Shown here in pieces: positions 49,701 through 60,560 of a stretch of DNA of 64,000 bases (position 1 is the stretch's first letter; the number at the start of each line of letters is the position of its first letter). The stretch spans positions 138,914,920 to 138,978,919 of the forward strand of contig OX235279.1 in the NCBI GenBank assembly GCA_944472155.2, given 5' to 3'. The translations under genes were made by a program, and so were the position numbers. The DNA is from Trichobilharzia szidati. Lineage: Eukaryota > Platyhelminthes > Trematoda > Strigeidida > Schistosomatidae. Below the pieces are notes generated by a model. It was not told the origin of the DNA. It made no database searches and was given only the letters and a program-made list of their open reading frames with translations.

Positions 49701-49943
49701 CACATCGGCTGACTGGCTTCCCGAAGGCTTTCACCAGCCTGCGTCATTTCACTTCCCCGATTCCAGCGAAAAACAAGGTTATTGTTTATACTTTAGTATT
49801 TTTAATATATTTATGCGTTGAAGTTTCTGTAGCAATTTGGTTAAGTTTTGGGGGTGGAGTTGCTAGCACCACCCCCAACCCTCCCTCTTTATCCGGGCTT
49901 GGAACGGGCTAGAAAACTAGCGAGCTAGTAATCTAGGTGAGAC
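46720..49943 (-). mobile_element. Full-length RTE (SR2-like) retrotransposon
   Basis: A 3224-bp element flanked by a perfect 12-bp target duplication, TGAGGTTTATTA, at 46708-46719 and 49944-49955. The minus-strand order is a short 5' leader (about 49943-49748), one long endonuclease-reverse transcriptase frame (49747-46735), and a tiny 3' end of AATAAT repeats. RTE-clade elements have just this layout and copy by target-primed reverse transcription. Four in-frame stops and one frameshift make this copy non-functional, but the clean duplication and near-intact frame suggest moderate age. Confidence 0.92.
46735..49747 (-). pseudogene. RTE endonuclease-reverse transcriptase, inactivated
   Basis: One frame runs from 49747 to about 46900. 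AP-endonuclease boxes are LNFRT, GICESRW, IQCYAHTN, GDMNAKLG and the NQIDFI segment; the final S-DH histidine box survives as stop-DH. Reverse transcriptase boxes follow: GKAAGPDGIPPEALK, CKNWRGVMLLSTPSKIL, ELRPEQAGFRKGKSC, FEKAFDSV, GVRQGCLLSP, the catalytic DLDFADD and YLGS. The C-terminus has HSLKRP and then, after a one-base shift near 46900, GRPRVTWRISFEEE to a TAA at 46735. In-frame stops are at 49301-49303, 48962-48964, 48560-48562 and 48365-48367. The stop at 48365 sits where a tryptophan codon (TGG) would fit. Confidence 0.9.
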
Positions 49944-49955
49944 TGAGGTTTATTA

Positions 49956-50394
49956 CATTTAGTGTATAAAACCTTTGGAGAAAACAAAGCCATTTGACCA
50001 GAATGAAACTCTGCCAACTTTGAAATATTATCTTGTGTAAATGGAAAAGGTAAATTGAAACTCATTTTTTTTAAATACTGAAGTTTTATGTTAATATGAT
50101 AAGTGATTTATTATGTTCTAGTCATCAGGCCTTAATTTACGTGCTTTTATATTCTTTAGAAAGACAAAAACAACAACTGCGAATACAATGAATATAAAGC
50201 TATTATGAAATGAAAGGCAAAAGGAAGTCTGAATATATTTGGTTGCCTTTCTATAATATAATAGCCATTACTGATATTTACAGAACACAGCGACAGAAAG
50301 CAGTAGTATTTGTTAGCATACTTTGTATTTGACAAAATTGTGTTGTTATGTCGAAATGCATAACCTTTCGGTTGAAGCCTTCTTTTTCTTAATC
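49956..50394. other. AT-rich spacer
   Basis: Nothing recognised. Confidence 0.35.
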
Positions 50395-50397
50395 GTG

Positions 50398-50705
50398 ACC
50401 AGTAGGGTGCAGCAGGTCAGGTGTGAGGACAGTGACTAGCGGTCGCGCTATGCCGTCAATTGGCAGAAGTTGGAATTAATGGGCTGGCCAGTGGATCGAG
50501 TCCCAGTGGCCTAATGGTCTACGGGCTCGCCTTGTAACCGAAAGCTTCTGGTTTCGGACCCTGACGATGCGTGCGTACTGTTGAAGACTCCTAAACTAGG
50601 ATGAAACAGCTGTCCAGTACTCCAAGGTTTTCCAATGGTTCTCTGACTGATGTCAGCTCTTGATGAAATCCTGTAACCAATCAATCAAATCCCTACAAAC
50701 CAATA
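50398..50705 (+). mobile_element. Family S hammerhead SINE
   Basis: A full-length plus-strand copy: leader GTGACCAGTAGGGTGCAGCA, tRNA-like part (AGTGGCCTAATGG, then GGTTTCGGACCC), hammerhead at 50573-50622 and tail GATGTCAGCTC. The same module order occurs at 4870 and 61400. Confidence 0.82.
50573..50622 (+). ncRNA. Hammerhead ribozyme with altered core (family S)
   Basis: CTGTTGA (50578-50584) replaces CTGATGA, changing the invariant A. GAAA (50603-50606) and the cleavage triplet GTC (50612-50614) are kept, and stem III is the palindrome ACAGCTGT. Stem II is weakened (CTCC / GGAT). It is probably inactive or very slow. Confidence 0.6.
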
Positions 50706-50783
50706 CTTGAATAATATGCTTCTGTTGGCTTCCTTTTGCTCCTTCTATATTGTTTTATTAGTATCCTTTCTCCTCTTTGCAAC

Positions 50784-51131
50784 TTAATTCATCTTTCCGT
50801 TATTCAGAGCTCTTACAGAAGACGCAACATGCCACCCTCTGATGTGTATACTTTCATAAATAATGTTTGATTTGATGGATATATGGTGGCTAAATTGTGA
50901 TCCTCCTGTGAATTGCATTACTCCACTGTGACAACAGTAAAAAGTGACGCTAAAGTGATGAAATTGGGAGACATATTCGTTTCTTGAGAATTCTACTGAG
51001 TCGTTTATGATTGGCCTCAAAATGCTAAGACAGAAGCTAGTCAGATCTCGTGGCGTTTCAGAGCTCTGCGTATTAAATTTGGAGTCTCCTGTCAGCTGAT
51101 ACCGTGTATCATTTGAAAGTATGTTGAACAT
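50784..51131 (-). CDS. Unassigned open reading frame (115 codons)
   Basis: The longest uninterrupted frame outside the mobile elements and the two genes, starting with ATG at 51131. The predicted protein is polar, with no membrane segment, signal peptide or motif that I recognise (FCLSILRPIINDS, FYCCHSGVMQFTGG). No splice partners are evident. It could be an exon, an old element remnant or chance. Confidence 0.2.
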   Translation of the reverse strand: MFNILSNDTRYQLTGDSKFNTQSSETPRDLTSFCLSILRPIINDSVEFSRNEYVSQFHHFSVTFYCCHSGVMQFTGGSQFSHHISIKSNIIYESIHIRGWHVASSVRALNNGKMN

Positions 51132-52784
51132 GTTCTGTACATAAACTAAATGACTTTTTTAGGATTTACGCGGCTGATAAGAACTCACCGAAGTATACAA
51201 TGGTACCATCGTACTTAGCGCAAACCGTTGATTTTTCGTTATTCAAATTCACAAAGAAGAATAAGTGTATAAATTTTTTCTGGAACTGTAATTTGTCAGG
51301 GATATTGCACTAATGAGTTAACTAATTTCCAGCATTGTAAAACAAACTGCTAAGGTGAAATCAGTTGAGATTACCGACGGACACCTAAAATAAACACAAT
51401 TGCAAGAAGTGATAAAATGAAAACTCGACCGATGCTATTTGACAAAAAAGCATGTTCTGTACATAAATGATTAGGTGAAGAGACTGTTATTATTCAGCGT
51501 CATTGACAAGACCTCTTCACAGTTGAAGCTCTTCACCACTCGACGACTTAGACCATCACCAAAAGTCATTGCGTTCGAATTCTGCAAAGTGCCAATACAA
51601 TAAAAAACAGTTACATGTTTGTAGAAACCTGGTTCTTCTGGTTAAATAAATGTATTAATTCAGCGTGTTATGATTTAAGAAAAATTCTAAGGCATTTTGA
51701 AAAGATGTTTATTATTTCATGTTGGATAGACCCCTTAAGTTTAAATAATCTGGAAAATCTCACAGTGATTCTCATGCATGCACATACATTTAGTTACACA
51801 GTAGGGTGCTAAAGGGTGAAGGCATTAACTAGTAAGGTATACTGGTGTAGAGATTTGTCGAGCTAACACAAAGTACGAGTGAATTTTAAATGCACTGAAA
51901 GACAATAGAAATTATAAATCTATACAGACCAAATTCGGAATTCAAATGGATACTTCAATGTGACTGTGAACGGTAAGTCGCCCTCGAAACGTTATTCAAA
52001 CGTTATGAAATTACATTTTGTAATATTGCCCAAATTCTACCCTCTCATTAGTGAATATTATTACTTTTAGGTTTTAATACCTTCTAGAAGAGCAAATTAG
52101 TAAGAAATACAAACATTGTCCCTTACTATCAAGTGTCCGAGATCTTGTAGAAAATCAGTCAGTTGCTTAGCAACATTGTTTATTGCCCACTGATAAAAAT
52201 AACAGTCTGACTAATGTTTGCTACTCACAACTACATTTGGTAGATGTTTTGTCATCAAATAGTGTAGGTTTAGATGTACGCTGTCTTATGTCAGTCAAAA
52301 TATTTCATTTGTAAACACTACGAGTAATATTCAGTCAGTTATTATTATTGTTATGTAAAAAAAATTACATTGCCTCTCAATATAAAGGTGTTACTAGACA
52401 ACTGTTTACTTTTCTCCAGATTCACAGGCAGTTGGTAGAACGTTGCAATGATTACGTTTTTCACTGATTCATCCTTCTGAAAGCTATCTAAATGAAAGGT
52501 TGGCAAAATACATTTGCTTACATCAGAGGAGTAGTTTTTTATTTTAAATTATTATTTAATAAGTAATTACATCTACATCTGTAATCCAAATGGCCACTTT
52601 TCTGCAGTGCAGATACTCTGAAATGTCAGTGTTCCTTGATATTGCTCATTTTATATTCATATTATTCGTGCGCCACTTGATTCTCCACTTAGGTGTTGGC
52701 ATTCATACTTTTGATTTCTCAGGATTCTAGTCTGATAAATCGCTTTAGTGATACTCTGTCTATGTCCTGTTTACTATTATTATT
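51132..52784. other. AT-rich spacer
   Basis: No gene or classified repeat. CTCGAAACGTTA at about 51989 is reminiscent of the GAAACGTC word in the PLE end repeats, but without its hairpin. Confidence 0.35.
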
Positions 52785-54825
52785 GTTCCACTTTCTTCCA
52801 TTGTCTGCCGTCCTCTTGAACTGAGCTCACGTTTGCCCATGGTCTCTCATATCCTCCATGTCAGCCTCGGATGACCCATCTGTTGTCTCCCGTTCGGATT
52901 CGACTCGAGCGACGTCCTGCATTGCGCGTAATGTCATCCGATTGTCTCCTCAGCGAGTGGTCAGTCCACCTCCATTTTCTCCTTCATATTTATTGATAGG
53001 TTCCCGGTTAGTTTGATCCCATAGTCTCTTGTTGACAAATCTTTCTGGCCATTCGATCTTCAATATGAAGCCAGCGATGGCGGCGGTTGAGAAACGTCTG
53101 TCGGAACATCGTCGAAATGCTTTATCTGAAGTGTGCGCCAAGTTTTTCACCTAAATAGAAGAAGTGACTGACTTTAAATTGGTGTTGAAAATGCCAATTT
53201 TGTTCTTTTTTCCAGTCCACCACGATTAAGAATATCGTCGGTGATAATAGGCAGTCAGCCTTGTCTTACTTCTGTATGCACTTCGAACGCCTCGCTGAGT
53301 TTTCCCTTGTGGATCACTTGATTAACATGTGGCATTGTCATATAGCCAGCTGTCAGATGAGGCTGATAAAGACTTGAGACATGCAGTAGTGCTGAAACAG
53401 TTTCCACATTACTTCTCGGTCAATGCTGTCTGGTGAACGCCTTTTTGAAGTCGATGAAATTGAGGTAGAGAGAGCTTTGACTGCCATTCTATGCTTTGTT
53501 CGATGATGATGCGTAGAGTTGCAATTTGATCAACACATGACGATTTGCCTTTCCTGAATCCAGCTTGTTCTGGTCTGTGGGGCTGGCGGAGTTCTGCATC
53601 CAGTGCATCCTTTAATCTCTCCAGCATTATGTGACTTAGTATTTTGCTTGGTGGGGATAAGAGCATGATTCCGCGCCAGTTCTTGTAGAGAACCGATTCG
53701 CCCTTCTTTGTTGCCATCCTTCCTTCTAATCAGTAAACACCCTTCCTTCCTTCCAAATCTTTTGCAATAATAGCGTGAGTGCACACACCCCAGTCTTTGT
53801 ATACATTTTCAATGCTACACAAGGAATTCCGTCCGGTTCTGCTATCTTCCCTGCCGGCTCTCAGCAGCTTGATTGCATTCCAGGTTTCTGCTTTCGTTCG
53901 ATGATTGGTGTCCACTGACAGGTAGTTTTGTGCGTGCTGTTGGTGGTATTTCTGGGTGAGTTGCCGGTGATGGTCGGTTCAAGAATCCTTCGAGGTGATC
54001 AGCCCATTGTTTCATTTGCTCCTCCTCCTTGGTAATCAGTTACCATTGAACATCTTTTACTAGCTTTGTTCTCCCCTCGGACAGAGACTTGGTTATCTGA
54101 TCTAATGTTGTCAGGTCTCTTTTACCTGCAGCCTACCTGTTCCGCTTCAGTTGCTGACCAATATGTCGTAGAACTGGCTTCTGTCTTTCCTAGCACTCTT
54201 CGTCACTTCTTTGTTCAGTGCAGTGTACATTGAACTCAGCTTCTCCTTCTGTTGCCCATATTGCATTGAGTCATCTTCTGTTTCAACATCCCCATCTCGT
54301 TTCGTCCATTATCTTCTAGGTACCCTTTGAGAGCCATTCCTTTATTTTCTCTTCTTTTTTCCTAGAACTGTTGTTCACGTTTCCTTGAATATTGCCTTCA
54401 GAGAGTTCTAATGTTCTTCCACGCATGTTTCCTCAGTGATAACACATAGTGTCTCCGTATTTGTTATGATCTGATCTGTAGTGAAGGTATCCATTGTAGT
54501 TTTTTCCCTGAGTTTCTGAGGGTTAAAACTAGATTGTGGTCTATCTCCTGTTGCTCTGAAGGTTTTCACTTTAACCTCGAGTGTTCCTCGAACCAGATTA
54601 TTGTCTGAGCCCACATCTGCGTCTCCACTTCCTTGAACAGCATTGAGATGAAGTCTATCTGGTTTTGCGTGTCCCTCAAGTGGAATCCATATCGCTGGTC
54701 TTGTGTATATTCTTGTGTTTGTATAGGTTGCCTTCAGTCTGCGAAGAATTTTCCATTGTTATTTATTTTGTCAAGAGCCTCTGGGTCCATGATGAAATCT
54801 CTTCTTGTATTGCCTACAGATAATC
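52785..54825 (-). mobile_element. RTE-clade retrotransposon, decayed and deleted
   Basis: Matches the full-length element from its C-terminus (about 52800-53150: ILKIEWPERFVNKRLW) through reverse transcriptase (53717-53409: NWRGIMLLSPPSKILSHIML, QAGFRKGKS) and connector to the endonuclease (about 54820). A segment between roughly 53160 and 53230 is missing relative to the full copy, removing the ADD and YLGS boxes. Many frameshifts are present. Confidence 0.85.
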
Positions 54826-55074
54826 TGATAATGATTGAATTATATCCGAATATAAGTCTGTTTCATGTAACTAAAATATAAAGGAATGATACTGACATCA
54901 TATATGATATTAAAAAAGGCTTTAAAATCAAAAAGCTTTACGGAAGACACACTTGATCAAAAACTGAAAAACTGTAAGCATGTGCTTTTCTAAAATATTT
55001 AACCATTAAAATATATTTTGAAAGTGTGTTATACAAAAATAGCACAACATGTGAAAACTGATATAAGAATAAAA
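54826..55074. other. AT-rich spacer
   Basis: Short stretch between an RTE and a PLE fragment; nothing recognised. Confidence 0.35.
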
Positions 55075-55206
55075 CTTGGGCACTGTGGTAGAGTGTAATT
55101 CCATTATGGGTAAATTTTATTTTGATAGAGTCTCACAGTGTTATACAGTAAAATTTACTGATGACGTTTCGAGCACAATTTATTGCTCATAATCATATCA
55201 AGGTGA

Positions 55207-55602
55207 AAACTGATTGCGGCTGTATCTCTGAATTTAACAATAAAAAGGGATACTGATAACCGAATTCTAAGGTACCAATTCACCTGCTCTTGTGGAGCGA
55301 GGTATATAGGTCGTTCGATACGTGTTTTATCTAAAAGAGTTCAAGAACACTATCCCGCCTGGCTACGGAAAGGTAACAACGGAGCAATAAGAAGCGCCAT
55401 TATTGAGCATGTACTCAACACTGGTCATTCGATTTGCAAGGAGAAGTCGTTCAAAGTCATCTATAAAGTCAAAAGAAGCCTTCCAAAATCGACAAGCTTT
55501 CGTATACTTTGTATTGCTGAAGCCTTAGCGATTTGGATGGAAAAGCCTGAGTTATGCACACAGAAGAAACTTCTCTACCCCCTCCTACTACCGTGGGTTT
55601 AA
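55207..55602 (+). pseudogene. PLE GIY-YIG endonuclease, C-terminal piece
   Basis: The frame is open from 55207 to the TAA at 55600-55602. RYQFTCSCGARYIGRSIRVL gives the GIY...YIG strands and the start of the helix. KRVQEHYPAWL carries the catalytic arginine and EH, and IAEALAI the expected glutamate. The CSC knuckle before the YIG is typical of animal PLEs. The domain itself looks undamaged, but without its reverse transcriptase it cannot act as an element. Confidence 0.85.
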
Positions 55603-55780
55603 TTCCAAGTTTATTTGTCATCAACATTTTGTTATCAAATTTTTTGCAATTTTCGTATAACAATTTTTAGTAACTAACCTATTCAATCTTTTCACCTATT
55701 ATCTAGTTTATTTTCATAATTGTCTCCATACTCCTTCACTAGCATCTAATCTTTCTAAACAAGTCCATATTACGTAACCC

Positions 55781-56052
55781 TACTCACATCTGACCAATCT
55801 TCACCCCACTTACTTACAACTTTGACTATTAATCACACATTTTAACTTCTTCATTATTTTGATGATGTAACTCTACTCACATCTTACCAATCATCACCCC
55901 ACTTAGTTACAACTTTGAGTATTAATCACACATTTTAACTTCTTCATTATTTTGATGATGTAACTCTACTCACATCTTACCAATCTTCACCCCACTTAGT
56001 TACAACTTTGAGTATTAATCACACATTTTAACTTCTTCATTATCTTGATGAT
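55781..56052 (+). repeat. 93-bp tandem repeat, three copies
   Basis: Units start at 55781, 55874 and 55967 with TACTCACATCT and are nearly identical; the last is shorter. Only one unit occurs in the sister copies at 59535 and 59300. Confidence 0.9.
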
Positions 56053-56240
56053 ATAATCAACAACCCACACTGTTATTTTGATTTTGACAAACCTAATGTA
56101 CACACACACACAAAATAATTGTATATATATTTGCGACTGTACAGCTAAGTGAATGAATTCGTCGAAAAGAGACTCTTCGCTGAACTAATTTGTTCTTATT
56201 TCAATATCTTAATGGGTATATTTCGCGAATTCTTAAAATA

Positions 56241-57384
56241 GACACATAACCCTATAGAATAAATTTATGCGAACCTAGAAATGAACTAAAAGGAAAGATA
56301 TCAACACTAAATGCGTGATAGTTATTCCAATTCCCACCATAGAAAAAAAGATGATGCTTTCAAATTGCTGACATTCTAGTTTGCGGAAGGATTGAAACCA
56401 TCTGCATACAAACTACCAGTCCCGCTCTGCGCACTGCAGTGACAGCCTGGTTAGAATTTCATTCTAGTAACCCACATGGCAGGGCGCCAGACTAATATTT
56501 CAGAGGCTTCTTACTAGGATCTATGTAACATCCAGAATTACATTCTGTTTTCAGTCGTCACCCATTACATCAGTAACAGCCCTCCAACCCAAGACCCTCT
56601 GAGACAGCTTAACTATCAACTAGTAGTATTAACAATAGTTTGAATATTACGCTTCAGTGTGTGGTCATTCTCATTTAATAAATATTCAATTAAATCCACT
56701 TAGGGAGAGCTGGGAAACATTTATATCACCCTATGAGACAAACGTTTTAGGCTTTTGTTGCCAGCCTACTGACGTCTGGAATTTCTTAAAACATTGTTGT
56801 TACAGACATTAAGAGTAATGTTATTCTTTTGCACTGAGTGTAAAAATACGGCTGGGGTTTTGGTTACCGACTAGTCAATTATCCGATAAAAATAACTTTT
56901 ATGGCTGGCCAAGAACATCGGTATTCCGCCTTCAGTTGTTTAGCGATATCTCTTCATATGTGTGACAAAATCGAAATTTCCCCATGCTATCAAATAATTT
57001 TATTGTCTCATATTCCAATTCCCAAATGAAATAAAACTAAACAAATTTTTACCCTAGGGAATCATATGACAATATTTAATTAAGAATTTTGAAAACTCTG
57101 TAAGAAATTTTATTTTGTCTCATAAAATATATAATAAAGAAATATAACTTTTTATAAATAACAAGATTCCTAATGATGTGTAACTTTGAGTAGTCGAATA
57201 AAATTTTTGTCGCCTTTTTTGAAATCTCAGGTTCACTCAATTGTCCTAGTTAACAGTTTCAGCTAGAACTGAGTGCTCTGAAAATTATGTAAAATCAGAA
57301 TAAAAATTGATATATTTATTTAAAAATGTTGCGAAATTTGTAGGATCTTTCTGAGATTTAATGTTCATGCAGTATGACTTATTA
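56241..57384. other. AT-rich spacer
   Basis: No gene. 56560-56640 shares words with 42650-42720, suggesting an unclassified dispersed repeat. Confidence 0.35.
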
Positions 57385-58110
57385 TTATTATTGTATCCTT
57401 TAATTCCTACAGGAACATAGGGCTTCAGCCGTGCGTCTCCATTGCGTTCGGTTCTCTGCTAGAGTCTTCACCTGGCTCCAAGTCTGCCCACACGTTTTCA
57501 TCTCCTCTTCACATGACCTCCTCTAAGTCACCCACCTTCGCACTGACGACCAACTCGCTGCTTCCCTTTCGGGTTCCACTCGAGCAATGGCTTGTCTAGT
57601 GATGTCACTTGATGGTTTCCTCAGAGTATGGCCAGCCAATCCATCTCCATTTCTTCCTGCCTACTTGTTTCACAATCGGTTCCTGCTGAGTTGGTTCGCT
57701 CATCGCCAGAGATCCCTGTTGCTGATCTTTTCTGGCCATCTGATCTTGAGTATTGAGCGAAGACAACTGTTAATGAAGGTCTGTAGTTTGTTTGAGATGC
57801 TCTTCATGACGCGCAGTGCAAGTCTCTGATCCGTATAGTAGCACTGACTTCACATTGGAGTTGAAAATCCGGATCTTATTTTTCATGCTGAGTGTTGTTG
57901 ACCTCCACACAGACTTGAGAGTAGTGAAAGCTTGTCTTGCTTTTCCGATTCATGCTTTGATATCCTCGTCAGTTCTGCCTGTAGTTGAAACGATTCTTCC
58001 CAGGTAGGTAAAAGAGGTTGTTTCTTTCAGGTTCCTCCCATTTATGTTGATTGTTGTCAGTTGTTGTTGTTGCTGTTGGTGGTGTTGCCCAGGAATTTTC
58101 ATCACCTCTG
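57385..58110 (-). mobile_element. RTE-clade 3' end, 5' truncated
   Basis: Starts (3' end of the element) with TTATTATTATTATT and follows the full copy through its C-terminus to the CAACAACAACAAC-rich part that lies between the ADD and YLGS boxes (compare 47380-47400). 5' truncation is the usual outcome of incomplete reverse transcription. Confidence 0.82.
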
Positions 58111-58135
58111 TTTTATCTTATAGGTATCACATTAT

Positions 58136-58590
58136 CATCATTCCCTTGGATTTTGAGTGGAACATAGAGCTTCAACAGTATGTCTCCATTTTGTCAGTTT
58201 CTCTTCAGTCCAAAATCCTCCCTTTTGCTTTCATCTGTTCCTCACACGATCTCTTCTATTCACCCTCGTACCCATATCCAATTTGTATATATACATTCGG
58301 GTTCCACTTGGGGACCTGTCACCCAATATCATCCAGTGGTCTCCTCAGCGTTTTTCCAATCTGTCTCCATTTTCTTCGAGATATTTGCTGGGCAATGGGT
58401 TCTTGATTGGCTCGTTCCTCAGGTTTCTCGTCGTTAATTCTTTCTGAACGGCCATCTGCTCTTCATTATGGAGTGAAGGCAGTTGTTGATAAAAGTCTAC
58501 AATAGCCTGTTGGAAATGCCTTTCGTGACTCACCAAGCTACTGGTCCATATAGGAGAAATGACTTAATATTGCTGCTGATCGATAAGGGC
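58136..58590 (-). mobile_element. Second RTE-clade 3' end, 5' truncated
   Basis: Directly beside the previous copy and in the same orientation. It starts TCATTCCCTTGGATTTTGAG, the end of the coding part, and runs to the segment matching about 47160 of the full copy. It is a separate, more decayed insertion rather than a continuation, since the 3' terminal sequence appears twice. Confidence 0.75.
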
Positions 58591-59097
58591 TGTGGTGTAA
58601 TTAGCTTTGGTCAGAGAGTGTAAATTCACCAACAGTTGTCCAGCTTTCTTTAGAACTCATTGCAATTACTTCGAAAAGATGGGCTTTTATGCACCAATGA
58701 TTTCATGATCTTTTAGTGTGGTTTTGTGATTGCTAAACATAAGTCAATATTGTGAATTACAAACGCAGAAGTAGAAGGAGGAGTAGCGTTTGCTAATTTG
58801 ATCATCAAATTAAAGAACTACTGCCATACAGGTTTTAGAAATCACTTAAGTTTGCGAAGTCATAATCCATTTATTAATGAGACTTCAATCTTTAATAACC
58901 TTGCTGACTGATCATCAAATAAATAACTAAAAGATATTTATCCAAACAGGAAGAAGAATTATTCATGAAAGTATGATAATTCAGCGAAACAGCAGTTGGT
59001 TTGCAATGACAGGAATGAAATGAACACTATAGTCACCTCAAACACCACATCTGCAACAGACAAAAAGAAGTGTGGAAGTTATTTCTTGACGAACGGA
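58591..59097. other. Spacer
   Basis: AT-rich, no gene or element recognised. Confidence 0.35.
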
Positions 59098-59793
59098 GAA
59101 AAATAAGAACAAATTAGTTCAGCGAAGAGTTTCTTTTCGGTGAATTCATTCATTTAGCTGTACAGTCGCAAATATATAAAATTAATTTTGTCTGTGTGTA
59201 CATTAGGCTTGTCAAAATCAAAATCAAAATAACAGTTAGTGTGGGTTGTTGATTACATCATCAAAATAATAAAGAAATTAAAATGTGTGATTAATAGTCA
59301 AAGTTGTAAGTAAGTGGGGTGAAGATTGGTAAGATGTGAGCAGGCTTACGTAATATAGACATGTTTAGAAAGATTAGATGCTAGTGAAGGAGTTTGGAGA
59401 CAATTATGAAAATAAACTAGATAATAGGTGAAAAGATTGAATGGGTTAGTTATTAAAAATTATTATACGAAAATTGCAAAAAAGTTTGATAACAAAACAG
59501 ATAAACTTGAAATTAAACCCACGGTAGTCTATATTACGTAACACTACTCACATCTTACCAATCTTCACCCCACTTACTTACAACTTTGACTATTAATCAC
59601 ACATTTTAATTTCTTTATTATTTTGATGATGTAATCAACAACCCACACTAACTGTTATTTTGATTTTGATTTTGACAAGCCTAATGTACACACAGACAAA
59701 ATTAATTTTATATATTTGCGACTGTACAGCTAAATGAATGAATTCACCGAAAAGAAACTCTTCGCTGAACTAATTTGTTCTTATTTCAATTTC
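59098..59793. mobile_element. Inverted pair of PLE end repeats
   Basis: Left arm 59098-59353 (minus) and right arm 59535-59793 (plus) are close inverted copies of the PLE 3' end seen at 55760-56235. The spacer 59354-59530 continues the left, minus-strand copy into the sequence that follows the endonuclease stop (compare 55597-55760 reversed). Thus a truncated inverted 3' end precedes a 5'-end repeat, an arrangement described for Penelope elements. Confidence 0.85.
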
Positions 59794-59845
59794 TTAATGG
59801 GTATTTTTCAAGAATTAAAAATAAGCAAGGACCCTCTGACAGTGA

Positions 59846-60412
59846 ATGAAACTGAATGGGTTTCTGCGATATTCTGTCAAGCTTGCTGAAGTTAATGCGA
59901 TCAATTTTCTCAGAGACTGTATGAGTAATCATGAATATCCCAAGTGGTATTGGAAATCTCTACGCTGCAACCACATTTATCCGAACTCGAAATCCCTCAA
60001 GCGTCATACCCTGAACCATATTGATTCCATTATATCACGTGTGCCAGAACTCGAGAGGAACATTGCGCCACGATCCTCTGCGTTACACGAATTGTTTTGT
60101 GATAAACGACAAGCATTTACCGACTATGTCACTCTGGTTACGGAGAAGCGTACACAAGCCATCCATTCTAACTTATTGAAAAGTCTCAAAGCTACAGAAA
60201 CACGACGCAAGTTTCCAGAAGATCCCACCAAATTTGTGTTCAATTATTCTTCAGTAACGTTATCTCCCATACAGTTGGAGGCCTTGTCTGTCGGGCCAAG
60301 ATTTTGCGACATGAACTCAAACATAAACAAGCTCAATACTTATATCGAGTTTGAAAATTTGATCAATCAGACTACTGATCTTGTTCCAGCTTCCGAAGAA
60401 GAATTCAAGTAA
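59846..60412 (+). pseudogene. PLE N-terminal protein fragment
   Basis: The frame starts at ATG 59846, about 50 bases inside the right end repeat. Its C-terminal half has FVFNYSSVTLSPIQLEALSV and GPRFC, the conserved block that precedes the reverse transcriptase in Penelope proteins. The N-terminal half is basic, with a C-x(n)-C-H-like patch (CNHIYPNSKSLKRHTLNH). The frame is 188 codons and stops where a family A SINE begins at 60412-60418; no reverse transcriptase follows. Confidence 0.82.
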
Positions 60413-60417
60413 AAGGA

Positions 60418-60560
60418 ACACTCACCAACCATGCAGTTGGTCCGGGGTTCGATTGCCTGCCGGAGCACTCCTTAACCTTATTGAGCTAGTAGTAAGGTTT
60501 GTAAAGTGGAAAGGTTGTGCTTGAGGCTAGCAACCCCACCCCGTAAAAAGAAATACCCGT
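60418..60560 (+). mobile_element. Family A SINE, truncated at both ends
   Basis: It starts inside the tRNA-like head (ACTCACCAACCATGCAGTTGG, then GGTTCGATTGCC) and stops in the body (CCACCCCGTAAAAAG). It interrupts the PLE reading frame just before it. Confidence 0.8.

Larger units (their letters stand above)
55075..56240 (+). mobile_element. Penelope-like element 3' portion
   Basis: It begins with the end-type repeat also found as a palindrome at 31005-31262. It then has an endonuclease frame (55207-55602), a 3' non-coding part with a 93-bp unit repeated three times (55781-56052), and an end sequence with GTACAGCTAAGTGAATGAAT. That end sequence is shared with 59098-59793 and 63095-63215. 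The reverse transcriptase is absent (5' truncated). Confidence 0.82.

Noticed and set aside
46757..49912. Plus-strand open frames of 80-200 codons
   Set aside because: They are the antisense of the RTE reverse transcriptase and endonuclease, whose conserved boxes all read on the minus strand.
55460..55670. Minus-strand open frames overlapping the PLE endonuclease
   Set aside because: Antisense shadows of the GIY-YIG frame.
55781..56052. CRISPR-like array
   Set aside because: Three adjacent 93-bp units without unique spacers inside a PLE in a eukaryotic genome.
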